Shown here one piece after another: positions 7,265 through 16,726 of a stretch of DNA of 64,000 nt. Position 1 is the stretch's first letter; every line of letters begins with the position of its first letter. This DNA is from Bacteroidales bacterium (GTDB lineage: Bacteria; Bacteroidota; Bacteroidia; Bacteroidales; F082), in NCBI GenBank assembly GCA_017395365.1, contig JAFPUN010000003.1, positions 186,001 to 250,000 on the forward strand. Direction: 5' to 3'. A program made the translations under genes and the position numbers. The notes beneath the pieces were generated by a model. The model was given only the letters and a program-made list of their open reading frames with translations. It had not been told where the DNA came from and made no database searches.

Positions 7265-10200
7265 ATGAAAATCAAAGAGTTACATATCAGAAACATCGCC
7301 TCCATCGAGAAGGCCGACATCAACTTCGAGAACGACCTCAACGAGGCTTACACTGGAACACCAGCTCCCATTTTTCTCATATCTGGTGACACTGGTGCTG
7401 GCAAATCGGTCATCCTCGACGCCATCTCGATGGCCCTCTACAAGACCACACCCCGCCTCAACGGCGTGAACAACACATCCAACAACGAGTTCGTCAACGC
7501 GGCAGGCGAAAAAGTGCGTGTGGCCAGTATCCAACAATACACACGACTGGGCATTGCTCCAAAAGAAGAATGCTATAGCATGGTAGTGTTTGAGGGCAAC
7601 GACGGCAAGACCTACACGGCCAAACTCTCATTAGGCCTTTACAAAGGTAACAAAAACGCCGACGGCATCAACCCCATCAAATACAACAAGCCTGAGTGGA
7701 TGCTCATGGTCGACGGTCACAGCTACAGCAAAGAGGCCGACATCCGAAAGATGATCATAGATGCCGTAGGACTCTCGTTCGACCAATTCAGCCGCATGGC
7801 CATGCTGGCACAAGGCGAATTTGCCTCCTTCCTCACCGGCGATAAAGAAAAGCGCGAGACCATTTTGGAACGACTCACCAACACCAAGCACTTCACCGAC
7901 TACGGCAACGCCATCGCCAACCTGCACAAACAATCCAAAGGCCACATGCTCAGCTGCAAGGAGGCATGCCAACTCGAGGAAGGACATATCCTGAAGGAAG
8001 AAGACTTGGCACTGCTACTACAAGAGAAGCAAGAAAAGGGGAAGCAAAAGAACAAACTCAACGAAAGCATCATCGCACTTGGGCAACAAATCACCCAACT
8101 CAATCTTATCGAGACCAACCAAAAAGCCATCGGAGACGCGCAGGCACGACTCACTCGCCTGGAAGACGTCACCGCATTGCAATCCACCTTTGCCACCCTT
8201 GCCGCCGACCTTGCTGACAGGGAATGCCAACTCGGTGCACTCAAAGAGGCCGTAAAAGAAGACGAGCAATGGCTTGAGGTACGCAAAGAACAAGAAGAAC
8301 TATATACCAAGGCGGGAGAATACCTCATACAGCTGGAGCAACTGAAGGAAAAAAGCGAAAAAATCAAGCGATTAGAACAACAAAAAAAGGCTGCCGAAGG
8401 CCAAGTGGAAGCCCTGCAGACAACCTTGAAAACCGCCAATGAACAAGTCGAACAGGCTCGACAGGCCGTCGCAAGCAAGCAGAAGGCCATCGACGAGAAG
8501 GCCCAAGAACGTACAGCGCTGCATCCCGAAGAAATCAACCAAAAACTGGGACAACTCCGTGACGAGAAAGCCAAACTCGAGCAGCTTCAATCCGACATCC
8601 AACAATACAATGAGAAATACAAAACGCTACAAGAACTCCTCACCGAAATCGCTGACGACAAGAAAACGCTTGATACACTGCAACAGGCTCTGAAACAAAA
8701 AGAAGAAGCCTTCCTACAAGCCAAGGAGGCCTATGAGCGCGCCAACGCGCAATACGTCACCATGGGAAGCAGCATTGAGGAAACGATGGTCGCCCTGCGC
8801 CAACGACTCGTCAACGACCATGTCAAGACCTGCCCGCTCTGTGGCCAAGGCATCGCGCATGAACTATTGTCGACCGACGACTTCAAACACATCATTACCC
8901 CACTTGAGGAAGAGAAAAACCGATGCAAAAAAGCGATGGACGAAGCAGAAAAGGAACGCAAAGACGCCAATAGCGCCTACGACACCTTTAAAGGCACCGT
9001 CGGCAACAAGGAAAAACAAGCCAATCGTCAACAAGAGGAGAACAAAAAAGAGCACCAACGTATCGTTGGCGTCGCCGACAGCCTTCGTCTCGACCGTGAG
9101 CAGAAATACCCAGCGCAAATCGAAACACGACTCACCGCCATTGAAAACGAAACCACCACGCTGAACCAGTCATGGGAAAAAGCCGAGGCGCTGCAAAAGG
9201 AAATCAATAGCCTGATAGAGCAGAGAAAGCCGTTGGATAAGTCTAAAGAAGAGGCCGACAAAGCACAAGTGAATGCAACAAAAGCCTTTGAGAGCAACGA
9301 CAAGGACATCAAAGACTACGGCACACAAATCGCCGAGGCCGAGACGAAAAAGGCAGCACTGACTGCCATGCTGTCGGCGGTGTTAAAGCCTGTCTATCCT
9401 AACTGGACCGACGACATCGATGCCACCAAGACGCGTCTCGACGCTGCCGCCAAAGAATACAAAGCGATAAAGACGCGACGCGATGACAAAGCCTCCCAAG
9501 CCCAGCAAGCCAAGTTGCAATTGGAGGGTCTCAGTCATATAAAAGGGAATATCGTAGAGAAACATCCCGACTGGGATGCAGCCTACCCTGCCAGCGCCCA
9601 CCCATCGACCGACATCGCCAAGGAATGGAGCACTCTGTTGGCCGACGTCAGCCAAAACCTCTCCGACATCGCAAGCCAACACACGGCCATCGCCAATGCC
9701 CAAAAAGCCATCCAAACGGCTTTTGCCGAATTGAAAGTCGAGAAAGAGGAAGACCGACCGAATAAAGAGGAACTCGAAGCGCAAAAAGGAACCTTGGAGA
9801 CTGCCAAAGAAACGCTCGTCGAACGCCTCGGAGCCATCCAAAGCCAATTGGACGAAAACGCCCGTAACGAAGACAAAGTCAAAGAGGCCAGGAAGAACTT
9901 GGAGCAGGCCGAAGAGAACCTGAAGAAGTGGGATGTCCTCAACGAATATTTCGGCGGTACGCGCTTTCGCACATTGGTACAGACCTACGTGCTGCGGCCC
10001 CTACTCGACAACGCCAATATCTACCTGTCGAAAATCACCAAACGTTACGAACTCACCTGCAGCGAAGAGAACGAGCAGCTTTCAATCCTAGTGCTCGACA
10101 ACGACAACAAGAAACAGGTGCGCAGCGCAACCCTCCTCTCGGGCGGCGAACGTTTTATGGTCTCACTCGCCCTTTCTTTGGCACTCTCGTCGCTCAACCG

Positions 10201-10435
10201 CCCCGACCTCAACGTCAACATCCTGTTTATCGACGAAGGCTTCGGCACCCTCGACGAGAAGAGTCTCGACTCCGTAATGGAAACTTTGGGCAAACTACAG
10301 GATATTGCCGGCTTGAAGGACCGCCGTGTGGGCATCATCTCGCACCGCACCGAGCTTGAAGAACGCCTTCCCGTGCAAATTCGAGTGGAGAAGCGAGGCG
10401 AAGGACGCAGCCAAGTCACTATAACAAGCATGTAG
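7265..10435 (+). CDS. sbcC: SbcC exonuclease subunit (Rad50-like SMC ATPase)
   Basis: SbcC is the ATPase and tethering partner of SbcD. The 1056-residue protein has the Walker A region GDTGAGKSVILDAI near residues 40-53 and two long coiled coils rich in Glu, Lys and Gln. The zinc hook CPLCG sits near residue 523, close to the exact middle as expected. The C-terminal lobe has the ABC signature LLSGGERFMVSLALSLALS near 957 and Walker B NILFIDEGFGTLDE near 985. The length is normal. It follows sbcD by five bases and appears to end the operon. Confidence 0.95.
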   Translation: MKIKELHIRNIASIEKADINFENDLNEAYTGTPAPIFLISGDTGAGKSVILDAISMALYKTTPRLNGVNNTSNNEFVNAAGEKVRVASIQQYTRLGIAPKEECYSMVVFEGNDGKTYTAKLSLGLYKGNKNADGINPIKYNKPEWMLMVDGHSYSKEADIRKMIIDAVGLSFDQFSRMAMLAQGEFASFLTGDKEKRETILERLTNTKHFTDYGNAIANLHKQSKGHMLSCKEACQLEEGHILKEEDLALLLQEKQEKGKQKNKLNESIIALGQQITQLNLIETNQKAIGDAQARLTRLEDVTALQSTFATLAADLADRECQLGALKEAVKEDEQWLEVRKEQEELYTKAGEYLIQLEQLKEKSEKIKRLEQQKKAAEGQVEALQTTLKTANEQVEQARQAVASKQKAIDEKAQERTALHPEEINQKLGQLRDEKAKLEQLQSDIQQYNEKYKTLQELLTEIADDKKTLDTLQQALKQKEEAFLQAKEAYERANAQYVTMGSSIEETMVALRQRLVNDHVKTCPLCGQGIAHELLSTDDFKHIITPLEEEKNRCKKAMDEAEKERKDANSAYDTFKGTVGNKEKQANRQQEENKKEHQRIVGVADSLRLDREQKYPAQIETRLTAIENETTTLNQSWEKAEALQKEINSLIEQRKPLDKSKEEADKAQVNATKAFESNDKDIKDYGTQIAEAETKKAALTAMLSAVLKPVYPNWTDDIDATKTRLDAAAKEYKAIKTRRDDKASQAQQAKLQLEGLSHIKGNIVEKHPDWDAAYPASAHPSTDIAKEWSTLLADVSQNLSDIASQHTAIANAQKAIQTAFAELKVEKEEDRPNKEELEAQKGTLETAKETLVERLGAIQSQLDENARNEDKVKEARKNLEQAEENLKKWDVLNEYFGGTRFRTLVQTYVLRPLLDNANIYLSKITKRYELTCSEENEQLSILVLDNDNKKQVRSATLLSGGERFMVSLALSLALSSLNRPDLNVNILFIDEGFGTLDEKSLDSVMETLGKLQDIAGLKDRRVGIISHRTELEERLPVQIRVEKRGEGRSQVTITSM

Positions 10436-10508
10436 ATTTGACACTCAAAAAAAAGATAATACACGCCAAAATGCTGATGAAAGGAATCCACGAATAAAAG
10501 TATATTTC

Positions 10509-10516
10509 TATATTTG
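10509..10516 (+). promoter_or_regulatory. -7 box TATATTTG of the OmpA-family gene
   Basis: It matches TAnnTTTG and lies 30 bases before the ATG at 10547. Confidence 0.55.
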
Positions 10517-10546
10517 CAGTCTTAAACCTATCAAAACGCATTAAAA

Positions 10547-11650
10547 ATGAAGAAGTTTATTACTGCAATAGCGATGCTTTTGTTCGCCGGAATGGCTGCA
10601 ATGGCTCAAGAAACTACCTATGCTAAGAGCGACTTCGTCCCTGGCGATGAAATCATCTTCGACGACAACTTTGAAGGGGAGAAAATAGGCGAGTTCCCGC
10701 TGAGATGGGATTTGCTAGACGGCTATGCGGAAATGGCACAGCAGCAAGGACGCAACGTGATTGCCTTCACCGACAACGGACTAGGACAGGTGATGCCGCT
10801 GATGAAAAAGAAATGGGATTGGCTGCCAGAGGTATTCACGGTGGAGTTCGACCTCTACGTGGCTCCAATGAATACGGGGGACGAGGAAGAGACAACGCTC
10901 GATATGAGCATTTATTTCGGCGACCGCGGCGATGACAGCTACTACAATGCCTCGAGCTATGTGCATTTCTGGTACAGAGAAGACGGGGCGTGCAACCTGA
11001 CGTGGAGTCTGCTGAAACCGGATGGGGACAACCAGTCGAGTGGAGAGAAGATGCTGGGACTGAGCCCAGGCAACAGCGACTACCTGGAGAAGGACAACCC
11101 GGTAGTTGCTGGAGAGTGGAACCACTTCGCTTTCTCGTTCAATCAGCGGGCTTTCAAGGGCTATGTGAACGGCGTACGCATGATCAACGTGCCGGCCATG
11201 AAGGCCCCTGGCTACTTCTTCTTTGCCAGCGGAGCGTTCTATCGCTACACGGGGTTGAGCAATGTGCACATCGCCCAAGGTGCCGTGCCGCTCTACGACC
11301 GCCTCACCACCGATGGCAAAATCATCTCCTACGCCATCACTTTCGAGACTGGCAAGGCTGACCTGAAGCCGGAATCCGTCATCGAAATCAACCGTGTGGC
11401 CAAACTGATGCAAGAGCATCCCGAGCTTGAGTTTGAGGTGCAAGGCCATTGCGACAACACTGGCACTGATGCCGTAAACGATCCGCTGAGTCAACAAAGG
11501 GCTGAAGCCATCGTGAACGCCCTTGTGAAACAAGGTATCGCGCAATCACGTCTCACGCCCGTGGGCAAAGGTTCGCATTCCCCCATTGCTTCTAACGATT
11601 CAGCAGAAGGTCGTGCCAAGAACCGTCGTGTGGAGTTCGTGAAGAAATAA
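10547..11650 (+). CDS. OmpA-family envelope protein with an N-terminal lectin-like domain
   Basis: A signal peptide (MKKFITAIAMLLFAGMAAMAQ) is followed by a beta-rich region of about 225 residues starting DEIIFDDNFEGEKIGEFPLRW. It resembles concanavalin/LamG-like sandwich domains. Residues about 260-367 are an OmpA peptidoglycan-binding domain with the usual GHCDNTG, LSQQRAEAIVNALV and NRRVEFV motifs. The protein should sit in the periplasm or outer membrane and grip peptidoglycan through the C-terminal domain. The ligand of the front domain is unknown. It has its own promoter and converges on the DUF1295 gene with three bases between the stops. Confidence 0.85.
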   Translation: MKKFITAIAMLLFAGMAAMAQETTYAKSDFVPGDEIIFDDNFEGEKIGEFPLRWDLLDGYAEMAQQQGRNVIAFTDNGLGQVMPLMKKKWDWLPEVFTVEFDLYVAPMNTGDEEETTLDMSIYFGDRGDDSYYNASSYVHFWYREDGACNLTWSLLKPDGDNQSSGEKMLGLSPGNSDYLEKDNPVVAGEWNHFAFSFNQRAFKGYVNGVRMINVPAMKAPGYFFFASGAFYRYTGLSNVHIAQGAVPLYDRLTTDGKIISYAITFETGKADLKPESVIEINRVAKLMQEHPELEFEVQGHCDNTGTDAVNDPLSQQRAEAIVNALVKQGIAQSRLTPVGKGSHSPIASNDSAEGRAKNRRVEFVKK

Positions 11651-11653
11651 GCT

Positions 11654-12502
11654 TCAGATCAACATTCTTGTATTTTTCTTATATTCAGCATAACCCGGCT
11701 TGTTTTGGAGCTGGCGTCGTTCCATCATGGGGATGCTGATGAACAGGAAGAGTGCAGTCATGGCAATAGGGGCGATGATCAACCAATCAAAACCATAGAT
11801 TGAAGCATACATCGTCCAAACGCCCCACCACATCGAGATTTCGCCAAGATAGTTGGGGTGCCGGCCGTGTTTCCATAGGCCAACAAAACAATATTGTCCA
11901 GGATGGTTTTCACGGAAGCGATGGATTTGGGTATCGGCAACCAACTGCAAAGTGGCGGCTGAAATGCAAATTGCAAAGCCGAGCCAAGTCAATATGTTTG
12001 CCGCTTCTGTCGACTCAAACAAGCCAAATCCAGGAAGCATGACTGCGAACACCAGTACGGTAGGCATCATGTTCAAGCCAAAGAAATTGATGACATGGAA
12101 AATAAAAGGCGATTGCGTCTCGCGATAACGGGTATAGCGCCAATCCTCATGGGCAAGACCTTTGAAAGTAAATGCCCAGTTCCCCGTCAAACGAATGCCC
12201 CAATACCACACGGCAATGAGCAGCAAGACTACCGGCAAGGTGAAGGTCGACTTGTAAAAGGCCCAAACGGTGAACATGACAGGAGGCGCCACGCTCCAAT
12301 AGGGGTCGTAAACCGACACATTTTTATAGAAAAGGCCAAATCCCCACACGACAACCGTAGCCACCACATCGGCCAAAAACAAAGCCACCAACTCGTGCAG
12401 TCCCGTGTTTAGCATCCTAAAAACAAAATAGCCTAATAAAATGGCTATCAGATATATAATTCCGATGATAACAATACTAACTGTTTTGGTTTGATTCCTC
12501 AT
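11654..12502 (-). CDS. DUF1295 / steroid 5-alpha-reductase-like membrane protein
   Basis: The 282-residue protein is mostly hydrophobic with about seven membrane helices. The hallmark GLWKHGRHPNYLGEISMWWG lies near residues 207-226, as in DUF1295 and the related C-terminal steroid reductase and isoprenylcysteine methyltransferase families. Members are inner-membrane proteins that probably reduce or modify lipid substrates, and the true reaction is not established for the bacterial proteins. It starts seven bases after the stop of the GH92 gene on the same strand, so the two may be co-transcribed, although no shared pathway is evident. Confidence 0.85.
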   Translation of the reverse strand: MRNQTKTVSIVIIGIIYLIAILLGYFVFRMLNTGLHELVALFLADVVATVVVWGFGLFYKNVSVYDPYWSVAPPVMFTVWAFYKSTFTLPVVLLLIAVWYWGIRLTGNWAFTFKGLAHEDWRYTRYRETQSPFIFHVINFFGLNMMPTVLVFAVMLPGFGLFESTEAANILTWLGFAICISAATLQLVADTQIHRFRENHPGQYCFVGLWKHGRHPNYLGEISMWWGVWTMYASIYGFDWLIIAPIAMTALFLFISIPMMERRQLQNKPGYAEYKKNTRMLI

Positions 12503-12509
12503 TTTCCAA

Positions 12510-14756
12510 TCATTTCAAAATAAACTCCAACGTTCCACCCGCCATGATTTGTTGGTGGGTAATCTTGTAGTCCTTAATTGGCTTCCCGTTCAGCTTCACG
12601 CTCTTGATATGGATGCGTTCGGGTGTCTTGTTCTTGGCAGTGATGACAAAGTCATTCCCGTTTTCCAAATGCAAAGTGGCCTTAGTGAACAATGGGGTGC
12701 CGATGACGTATTCTGCCGACCCCGCATGGAAGGGATAGAAACCGAGACTTGAGAAGATGTACCAAGCCGACATCTGGCCACAGTCGTCGTTGCCGGCATA
12801 GCCGCAAGGCGTGGCACGGTAGAACTCGCTCCTCACCTGCTCCACCAACTCCTGCGTGCGCTCGGGTTTGCCAGCAAAGTTGTAGAGATAAACGGTATGG
12901 TGGCTAGGCTCATTGCCATGGGCATATTGTCCGATGAAACCACTGGCGTTGCCGTTCACCTCGCCCGAAGTGGCAGTAAGGCTGAAGTTCTCGTCGAGTT
13001 TCTTCAAGAAGCCTTTCTTGCCGCCGAAGAGGTCGATAAGACCTTGCGGGTCTTGCGGCACAAACCACATATACTGCCAGGCATTACCTTCAACGAAGCA
13101 AGGTTGTTCGTACGACAAAGGATCGAAGTCTTCCATCCAATTGCCCTTCTCATCTTTGGGACGGAAGAAGCCCGTTTCGGAGTCAAAGAGGTTCTTGTAG
13201 AACATGCTACGACAATAGAAACGCTCGTAGTCATCCATTTTCCCGAGTTTCTTAGCCACCAACGCTACGCAAGCGTCATCAAAAGCCTGCTCCATGGTGA
13301 TGCTGACGCTCTCATCTTGCAAAGTTTGAGGCATGTAACCATATTTTTCCCAAACCTCGAAAGGTGAGTTGAAATGGCTCCGCGTGCTGCTCTCGACCAT
13401 GGCTTGATAAGCCGCTTCTACATCGATGCCTGGAATCTCAGCCATGATAGCATCAGCCAAGACGGGAATGGCATGGTTGCCAATCATGCAGTAGTTGTCC
13501 TGTCCCCAAAGGTCCCAAATGGGCAAATAGCCGTAGGTTTGGTGATGCAGCACCATATCTCTCACGAACTGCGCAGCCACATCGGGGGCGATGAGTGTAT
13601 AAAGCGGATGTGCGGCACGGAAAGTGTCCCAAAGGCTGAAGGTGCTGTGATAGGTCTGTCCCGCAGGCATCTGCTTGATCTCGAAGTTGGTGGTCATATA
13701 GCGACCATCCACATCGCTCATGGTGTTGGGTTGCATCAACACGTGGTAAAGACCCGTGTAGAAGATGGTCTTCTGCTCGTCGGTACCTTCGATGTCGATG
13801 CGGCTGAGCTCATGCTGCCAAGTGTCGTGGGCTGCTTGAACAAATTCATCAAAGTCCCAACTTTGGGCCTCGGCCAGCATATTTTTCCTTGCGCCTACAT
13901 TATCCACAGGCGAGATGGCGACTTTCACCATCAATTCGTTGCCGTCTTTTGGGTCAAAACTCAAGGCAGCGCGTAGGGTGCGACCGTTGACGACATCACT
14001 ATTCCCGACATTCAGTCCGCCATTCATCAGCAGATGCTGGTTAAATGGCCTTGAGAATTCAGCACGAAAATACACCTTGCGCATCTTGGCCCAACCGGTG
14101 ACGACGCGGTAGCCTTCGATGGTGTGGTCATCGACGAGGCGAATCTGTGCTTGAATCACATCGTAGGTGCGGCGTTTGGAGTAATAGGCCTCGCCACGGA
14201 AGGTGCCACGGTCGAGGTCGAGGACGACGGTTTGGGGCTGGCCTTCAGGAAAAGTATAACGATGGATGCCCGTTCGCGTGGTGGCCGAGAGCTCCACATT
14301 CACACCACTCTCCGGCAACAACACCTGATAATATCCCGGACGAGCAGATTCTTTGTTATGGCTATAATGTTGCCCGAAGTCGGCGGCCTTCAACTGTTCG
14401 GGAGTCACTGCGCTACACAAAGGCATCAGACTCACATCGATGAGGTCGGTGCAACCCGTGCCACTGAGGTGGGTATGGGTGAAACCGTAAATGATGTCTT
14501 TATTGTAGTCGTAGCCCGAGCAAGGGTCCCAAGTCACCATTAGCTCCGTCTCGGGACTCAGTTGCACCATGCCTTGCGGCATCGTGGCGCCAGGGAAGGT
14601 GCTGCCACTGAGGGCGCCCGTCTCGTCGGTCTGCGTGCCAATAAAAGGGTTCACATATTGGGTGTAGTCATTGGCGCTTTGGGCGCTGAGGAAGAGGGGC
14701 AGCAGAAGAAGGGCTGCTAAGAGAGAAGCGTGTTTTGCTTTCATTTTCTGTTTCAT
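12510..14756 (-). CDS. GH92 family alpha-mannosidase, exported
   Basis: The 748-residue protein has a signal peptide ending near LFLSAQS and then the GH92 start motif YVNPFIGTQTDETGALSGST. Further motifs are GYDYNKDIIYGFTHTHLSGTG, WDLWGQDNYCMIGNHAIPVL and the catalytic region GNDDCGQMSAWYIFSSLGFY. GH92 enzymes are calcium-dependent, inverting exo-alpha-mannosidases, mostly alpha-1,2, and in Bacteroidota they trim N-glycans or yeast mannan. The length is typical. No SusC/SusD pair is nearby, so it is an isolated glycan enzyme, not part of a full utilisation locus. The linkage specificity is inferred. Confidence 0.9.
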   Translation of the reverse strand: MKQKMKAKHASLLAALLLLPLFLSAQSANDYTQYVNPFIGTQTDETGALSGSTFPGATMPQGMVQLSPETELMVTWDPCSGYDYNKDIIYGFTHTHLSGTGCTDLIDVSLMPLCSAVTPEQLKAADFGQHYSHNKESARPGYYQVLLPESGVNVELSATTRTGIHRYTFPEGQPQTVVLDLDRGTFRGEAYYSKRRTYDVIQAQIRLVDDHTIEGYRVVTGWAKMRKVYFRAEFSRPFNQHLLMNGGLNVGNSDVVNGRTLRAALSFDPKDGNELMVKVAISPVDNVGARKNMLAEAQSWDFDEFVQAAHDTWQHELSRIDIEGTDEQKTIFYTGLYHVLMQPNTMSDVDGRYMTTNFEIKQMPAGQTYHSTFSLWDTFRAAHPLYTLIAPDVAAQFVRDMVLHHQTYGYLPIWDLWGQDNYCMIGNHAIPVLADAIMAEIPGIDVEAAYQAMVESSTRSHFNSPFEVWEKYGYMPQTLQDESVSITMEQAFDDACVALVAKKLGKMDDYERFYCRSMFYKNLFDSETGFFRPKDEKGNWMEDFDPLSYEQPCFVEGNAWQYMWFVPQDPQGLIDLFGGKKGFLKKLDENFSLTATSGEVNGNASGFIGQYAHGNEPSHHTVYLYNFAGKPERTQELVEQVRSEFYRATPCGYAGNDDCGQMSAWYIFSSLGFYPFHAGSAEYVIGTPLFTKATLHLENGNDFVITAKNKTPERIHIKSVKLNGKPIKDYKITHQQIMAGGTLEFILK

Positions 14757-14784
14757 TAGTAAACCACTATGTTAATTAATTGTT

Positions 14785-16062
14785 TTACAAATAGATAAAG
14801 TTTGAATTGATAGTTTTAACCATCGCGGGTGGTACATCACAGTCTTTTGCCATTTCTGACCAACGAGAGGCCGTTTCACACACCTCGTCAATAATGAACA
14901 TGGCTTCCTTAATGTTATTAAGTGTGGCAAAAGCCAGCAAGTCTTTCCTTGTGATGTCATCGAACTTTCCGTTAATTGACATCTGATGCGTGGAAGTCCA
15001 GCCTCCTTGGGGATTATAGGCATAACCCATGTCATAGGCAGGTGACAAGCGCCAAATGCCATCCTCACCCATTAAGAAAGAAATGTTCTTGGTATGATCA
15101 TCCTGATTGCGGACCACCACATTGAACACCATCCGGCGGAACATTTCCTTGGCTGCAGAATAGGGCAAACGCAGTGCACGCATCACATTGAAAGCCTGTT
15201 CGTAGGAATAGGCTCGACGAAGCCGGAAGTCATAATGGGCCATGCCGCAAAGCGTCTGCATGTGTATTTTTTTTCCATCCTCACGGTCAAAACGTTTAGT
15301 CATAAAGTGTGCTCGACCGTTTTCTATAATCAGCATACACTTCGACATTTCAATACCACAAGCACGCGCCAGTTGATAGAATGAGTATTCCAAACGGCCG
15401 TAGTTTTCCGTGGCCTTGAATCCCGCTTGGGCAGAGACGCCATCCAACTTAATCAGGTAGTAATCAAATCCTTCTGGGGCCTTCACTTGACCTGAGCGAA
15501 CCTCTCCTGTTGTTGGATTGTATGCAATGATGGCCTTAGCCCGCTGACCGCCTGCCGAAGTCCCCAACCGCAATATTTCTGCTATTGCAGCTTTTTTATC
15601 ATCATTAAGATTAACGCCAAATGAAGATTTTTGGGCGAGAGCGTCTTTGGCCACCTCCACCAAGGTATCAATCTCAAACTTTTCGTGGACATCGTAACCG
15701 ACATCGAAAGCGGGTTCAAACTCCAAAGCACCCATACAGCGTTTGCCAAGAAAGCAGAGCGTCTCAACTGGGTTGCCACTTGTCCGTCCTGTCAAGGCAA
15801 GCCATCTATCAAACAGCGCACGGCCGTATGTGTCGGGAAGTGAATCGGCCAATAGACCCGGCAAGCCGTTAAAGGTTTCTTTACCAAGGTTGGCGAAAGA
15901 GTAAACTCGCCCTTCGCGCACGGGCATCATTAGCGGCGAAGGCTCCAAGCCTCGCCCCATAAAGCTGCGGTCATATTCGAACCTGACTATCTGATACTGT
16001 TCATCCCAACGGAAAGTCCCGACAGGTAGGCCAAACATGTTCACTTTTGCTACATCTACCAT
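14785..16062 (-). CDS. hipA: HipA-family serine/threonine kinase toxin
   Basis: HipA phosphorylates a translation factor (glutamyl-tRNA synthetase in E. coli) and stops growth until the antitoxin restrains it. The 425-residue protein has the N-terminal HipA domain (LPVGTFRWDEQY to ALFDRWLALTG). The kinase domain then shows SAGGQRAKAIIAYN, the ATP-site lysine in YLIKLDG, KRFDRE, and the catalytic loop RNQDDHTKNISFL followed by the metal-binding DMG. All key residues are present, so the toxin should be active. Its start overlaps the end of the HipB-like gene by seven bases, in the usual antitoxin-first order. Confidence 0.92.
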   Translation of the reverse strand: MVDVAKVNMFGLPVGTFRWDEQYQIVRFEYDRSFMGRGLEPSPLMMPVREGRVYSFANLGKETFNGLPGLLADSLPDTYGRALFDRWLALTGRTSGNPVETLCFLGKRCMGALEFEPAFDVGYDVHEKFEIDTLVEVAKDALAQKSSFGVNLNDDKKAAIAEILRLGTSAGGQRAKAIIAYNPTTGEVRSGQVKAPEGFDYYLIKLDGVSAQAGFKATENYGRLEYSFYQLARACGIEMSKCMLIIENGRAHFMTKRFDREDGKKIHMQTLCGMAHYDFRLRRAYSYEQAFNVMRALRLPYSAAKEMFRRMVFNVVVRNQDDHTKNISFLMGEDGIWRLSPAYDMGYAYNPQGGWTSTHQMSINGKFDDITRKDLLAFATLNNIKEAMFIIDEVCETASRWSEMAKDCDVPPAMVKTINSNFIYL

Positions 16063-16403
16063 TCAGATTCCTCCTTTTTCACATGATTGATTTTACCAGC
16101 GGCCCGTTGGCGCATGGTGGCTTGCGAGGAATGCACCAAGTCGTAGTATTCGCTCGGACTCAGTTGTTCTTCTTCCATCAAGGGCTGTAAGATGTCAAGT
16201 TTTCCTAAAATGCGCAACACTCTCAACAAGGAGTCGAACGAACGAATCTCACCTTTTTCCATTTTCTTGATAGACGAAAGCGACACGTTGGCGGCTTCAG
16301 AAAGACTTTGCTGGGTAATGTTTTGCTTCAATCTCGTAGCCCTCAGTCTATTACCAATTCGACTAAGAATTACAGTATCAGCAAGCATATAGATATCATC
16401 CAT
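16056..16403 (-). CDS. hipB: HipB-like XRE-family antitoxin and autorepressor
   Basis: The 115-residue protein carries a helix-turn-helix of the XRE type at about residues 12-70 (RLRATRLKQNITQQSLSEA, then VSLSSIKKMEKGEIRSFDSL). A C-terminal extension of about 35 residues follows. It would bind the operators at 16404-16469 and also neutralise HipA. The ATG sits directly against the first operator. It is a little longer than E. coli HipB (88 residues). The predicted autoregulation rests on the operator arrangement, which is clear in the sequence. Confidence 0.88.
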   Translation of the reverse strand: MDDIYMLADTVILSRIGNRLRATRLKQNITQQSLSEAANVSLSSIKKMEKGEIRSFDSLLRVLRILGKLDILQPLMEEEQLSPSEYYDLVHSSQATMRQRAAGKINHVKKEESEW

Positions 16404-16425
16404 AATAGTTTTAATTTGAACTATT
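16404..16425. promoter_or_regulatory. hipBA operator O1
   Basis: An inverted repeat AATAGTT-N8-AACTATT lies immediately upstream of the hipB start codon. The same half-sites with the same eight-base spacer form O2. Confidence 0.8.
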
Positions 16426-16431
16426 CGGATG

Positions 16432-16439
16432 CAAAAATA
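16432..16439 (-). promoter_or_regulatory. -7 box of hipBA
   Basis: Read on the minus strand this is TATTTTTG, matching TAnnTTTG. It lies between the two operators, so repressor bound at either one would cover the promoter. Confidence 0.7.
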
Positions 16440-16441
16440 CG

Positions 16442-16469
16442 AATAATAGTTTAATTTGCAACTATTATT
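16442..16469. promoter_or_regulatory. hipBA operator O2
   Basis: A longer inverted repeat AATAATAGTT-N8-AACTATTATT contains the O1 half-sites within ten-base arms. Its centre is 41 bases (about four helical turns) from that of O1. Confidence 0.8.
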
Positions 16470-16487
16470 AAAAGAATCATATTTGTA

Positions 16488-16715
16488 TCAAATCTCCTCT
16501 TCCACGATATACTCTTCTGAAATGTAAGAGCAGATATAAGGCCTCGCCTCATAGCTTTCAATGGGCCGTTTCACTTTATGGTAGGAGAGTTCTGAGACGT
16601 TGATGCAGAAGGCAGTACATTGCTTCATCTGCTCGCCAATCTCTATTATTAAGAATAATGTCAATAAAATCAGGAATGGGGATTCCTGCAAATTCGTATT
16701 CTGTTTGTTTAGCAA
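16488..16715 (-). CDS. Small unrecognised open reading frame
   Basis: A 75-codon frame lies between the hipBA control region and the T9SS cargo gene, on the same strand as both, starting 11 bases after the cargo gene stop. It has a hydrophobic stretch (SPFLILLTLFLIIEIG) and an acidic end (EEYIVEEEI). I recognise no family. The codon content is AT-rich. It could be the remnant of a longer gene, a small real protein, or chance. The only support is its position and orientation. Confidence 0.25.
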   Translation of the reverse strand: MLNKQNTNLQESPFLILLTLFLIIEIGEQMKQCTAFCINVSELSYHKVKRPIESYEARPYICSYISEEYIVEEEI

Positions 16716-16726
16716 TAACCCCCATT

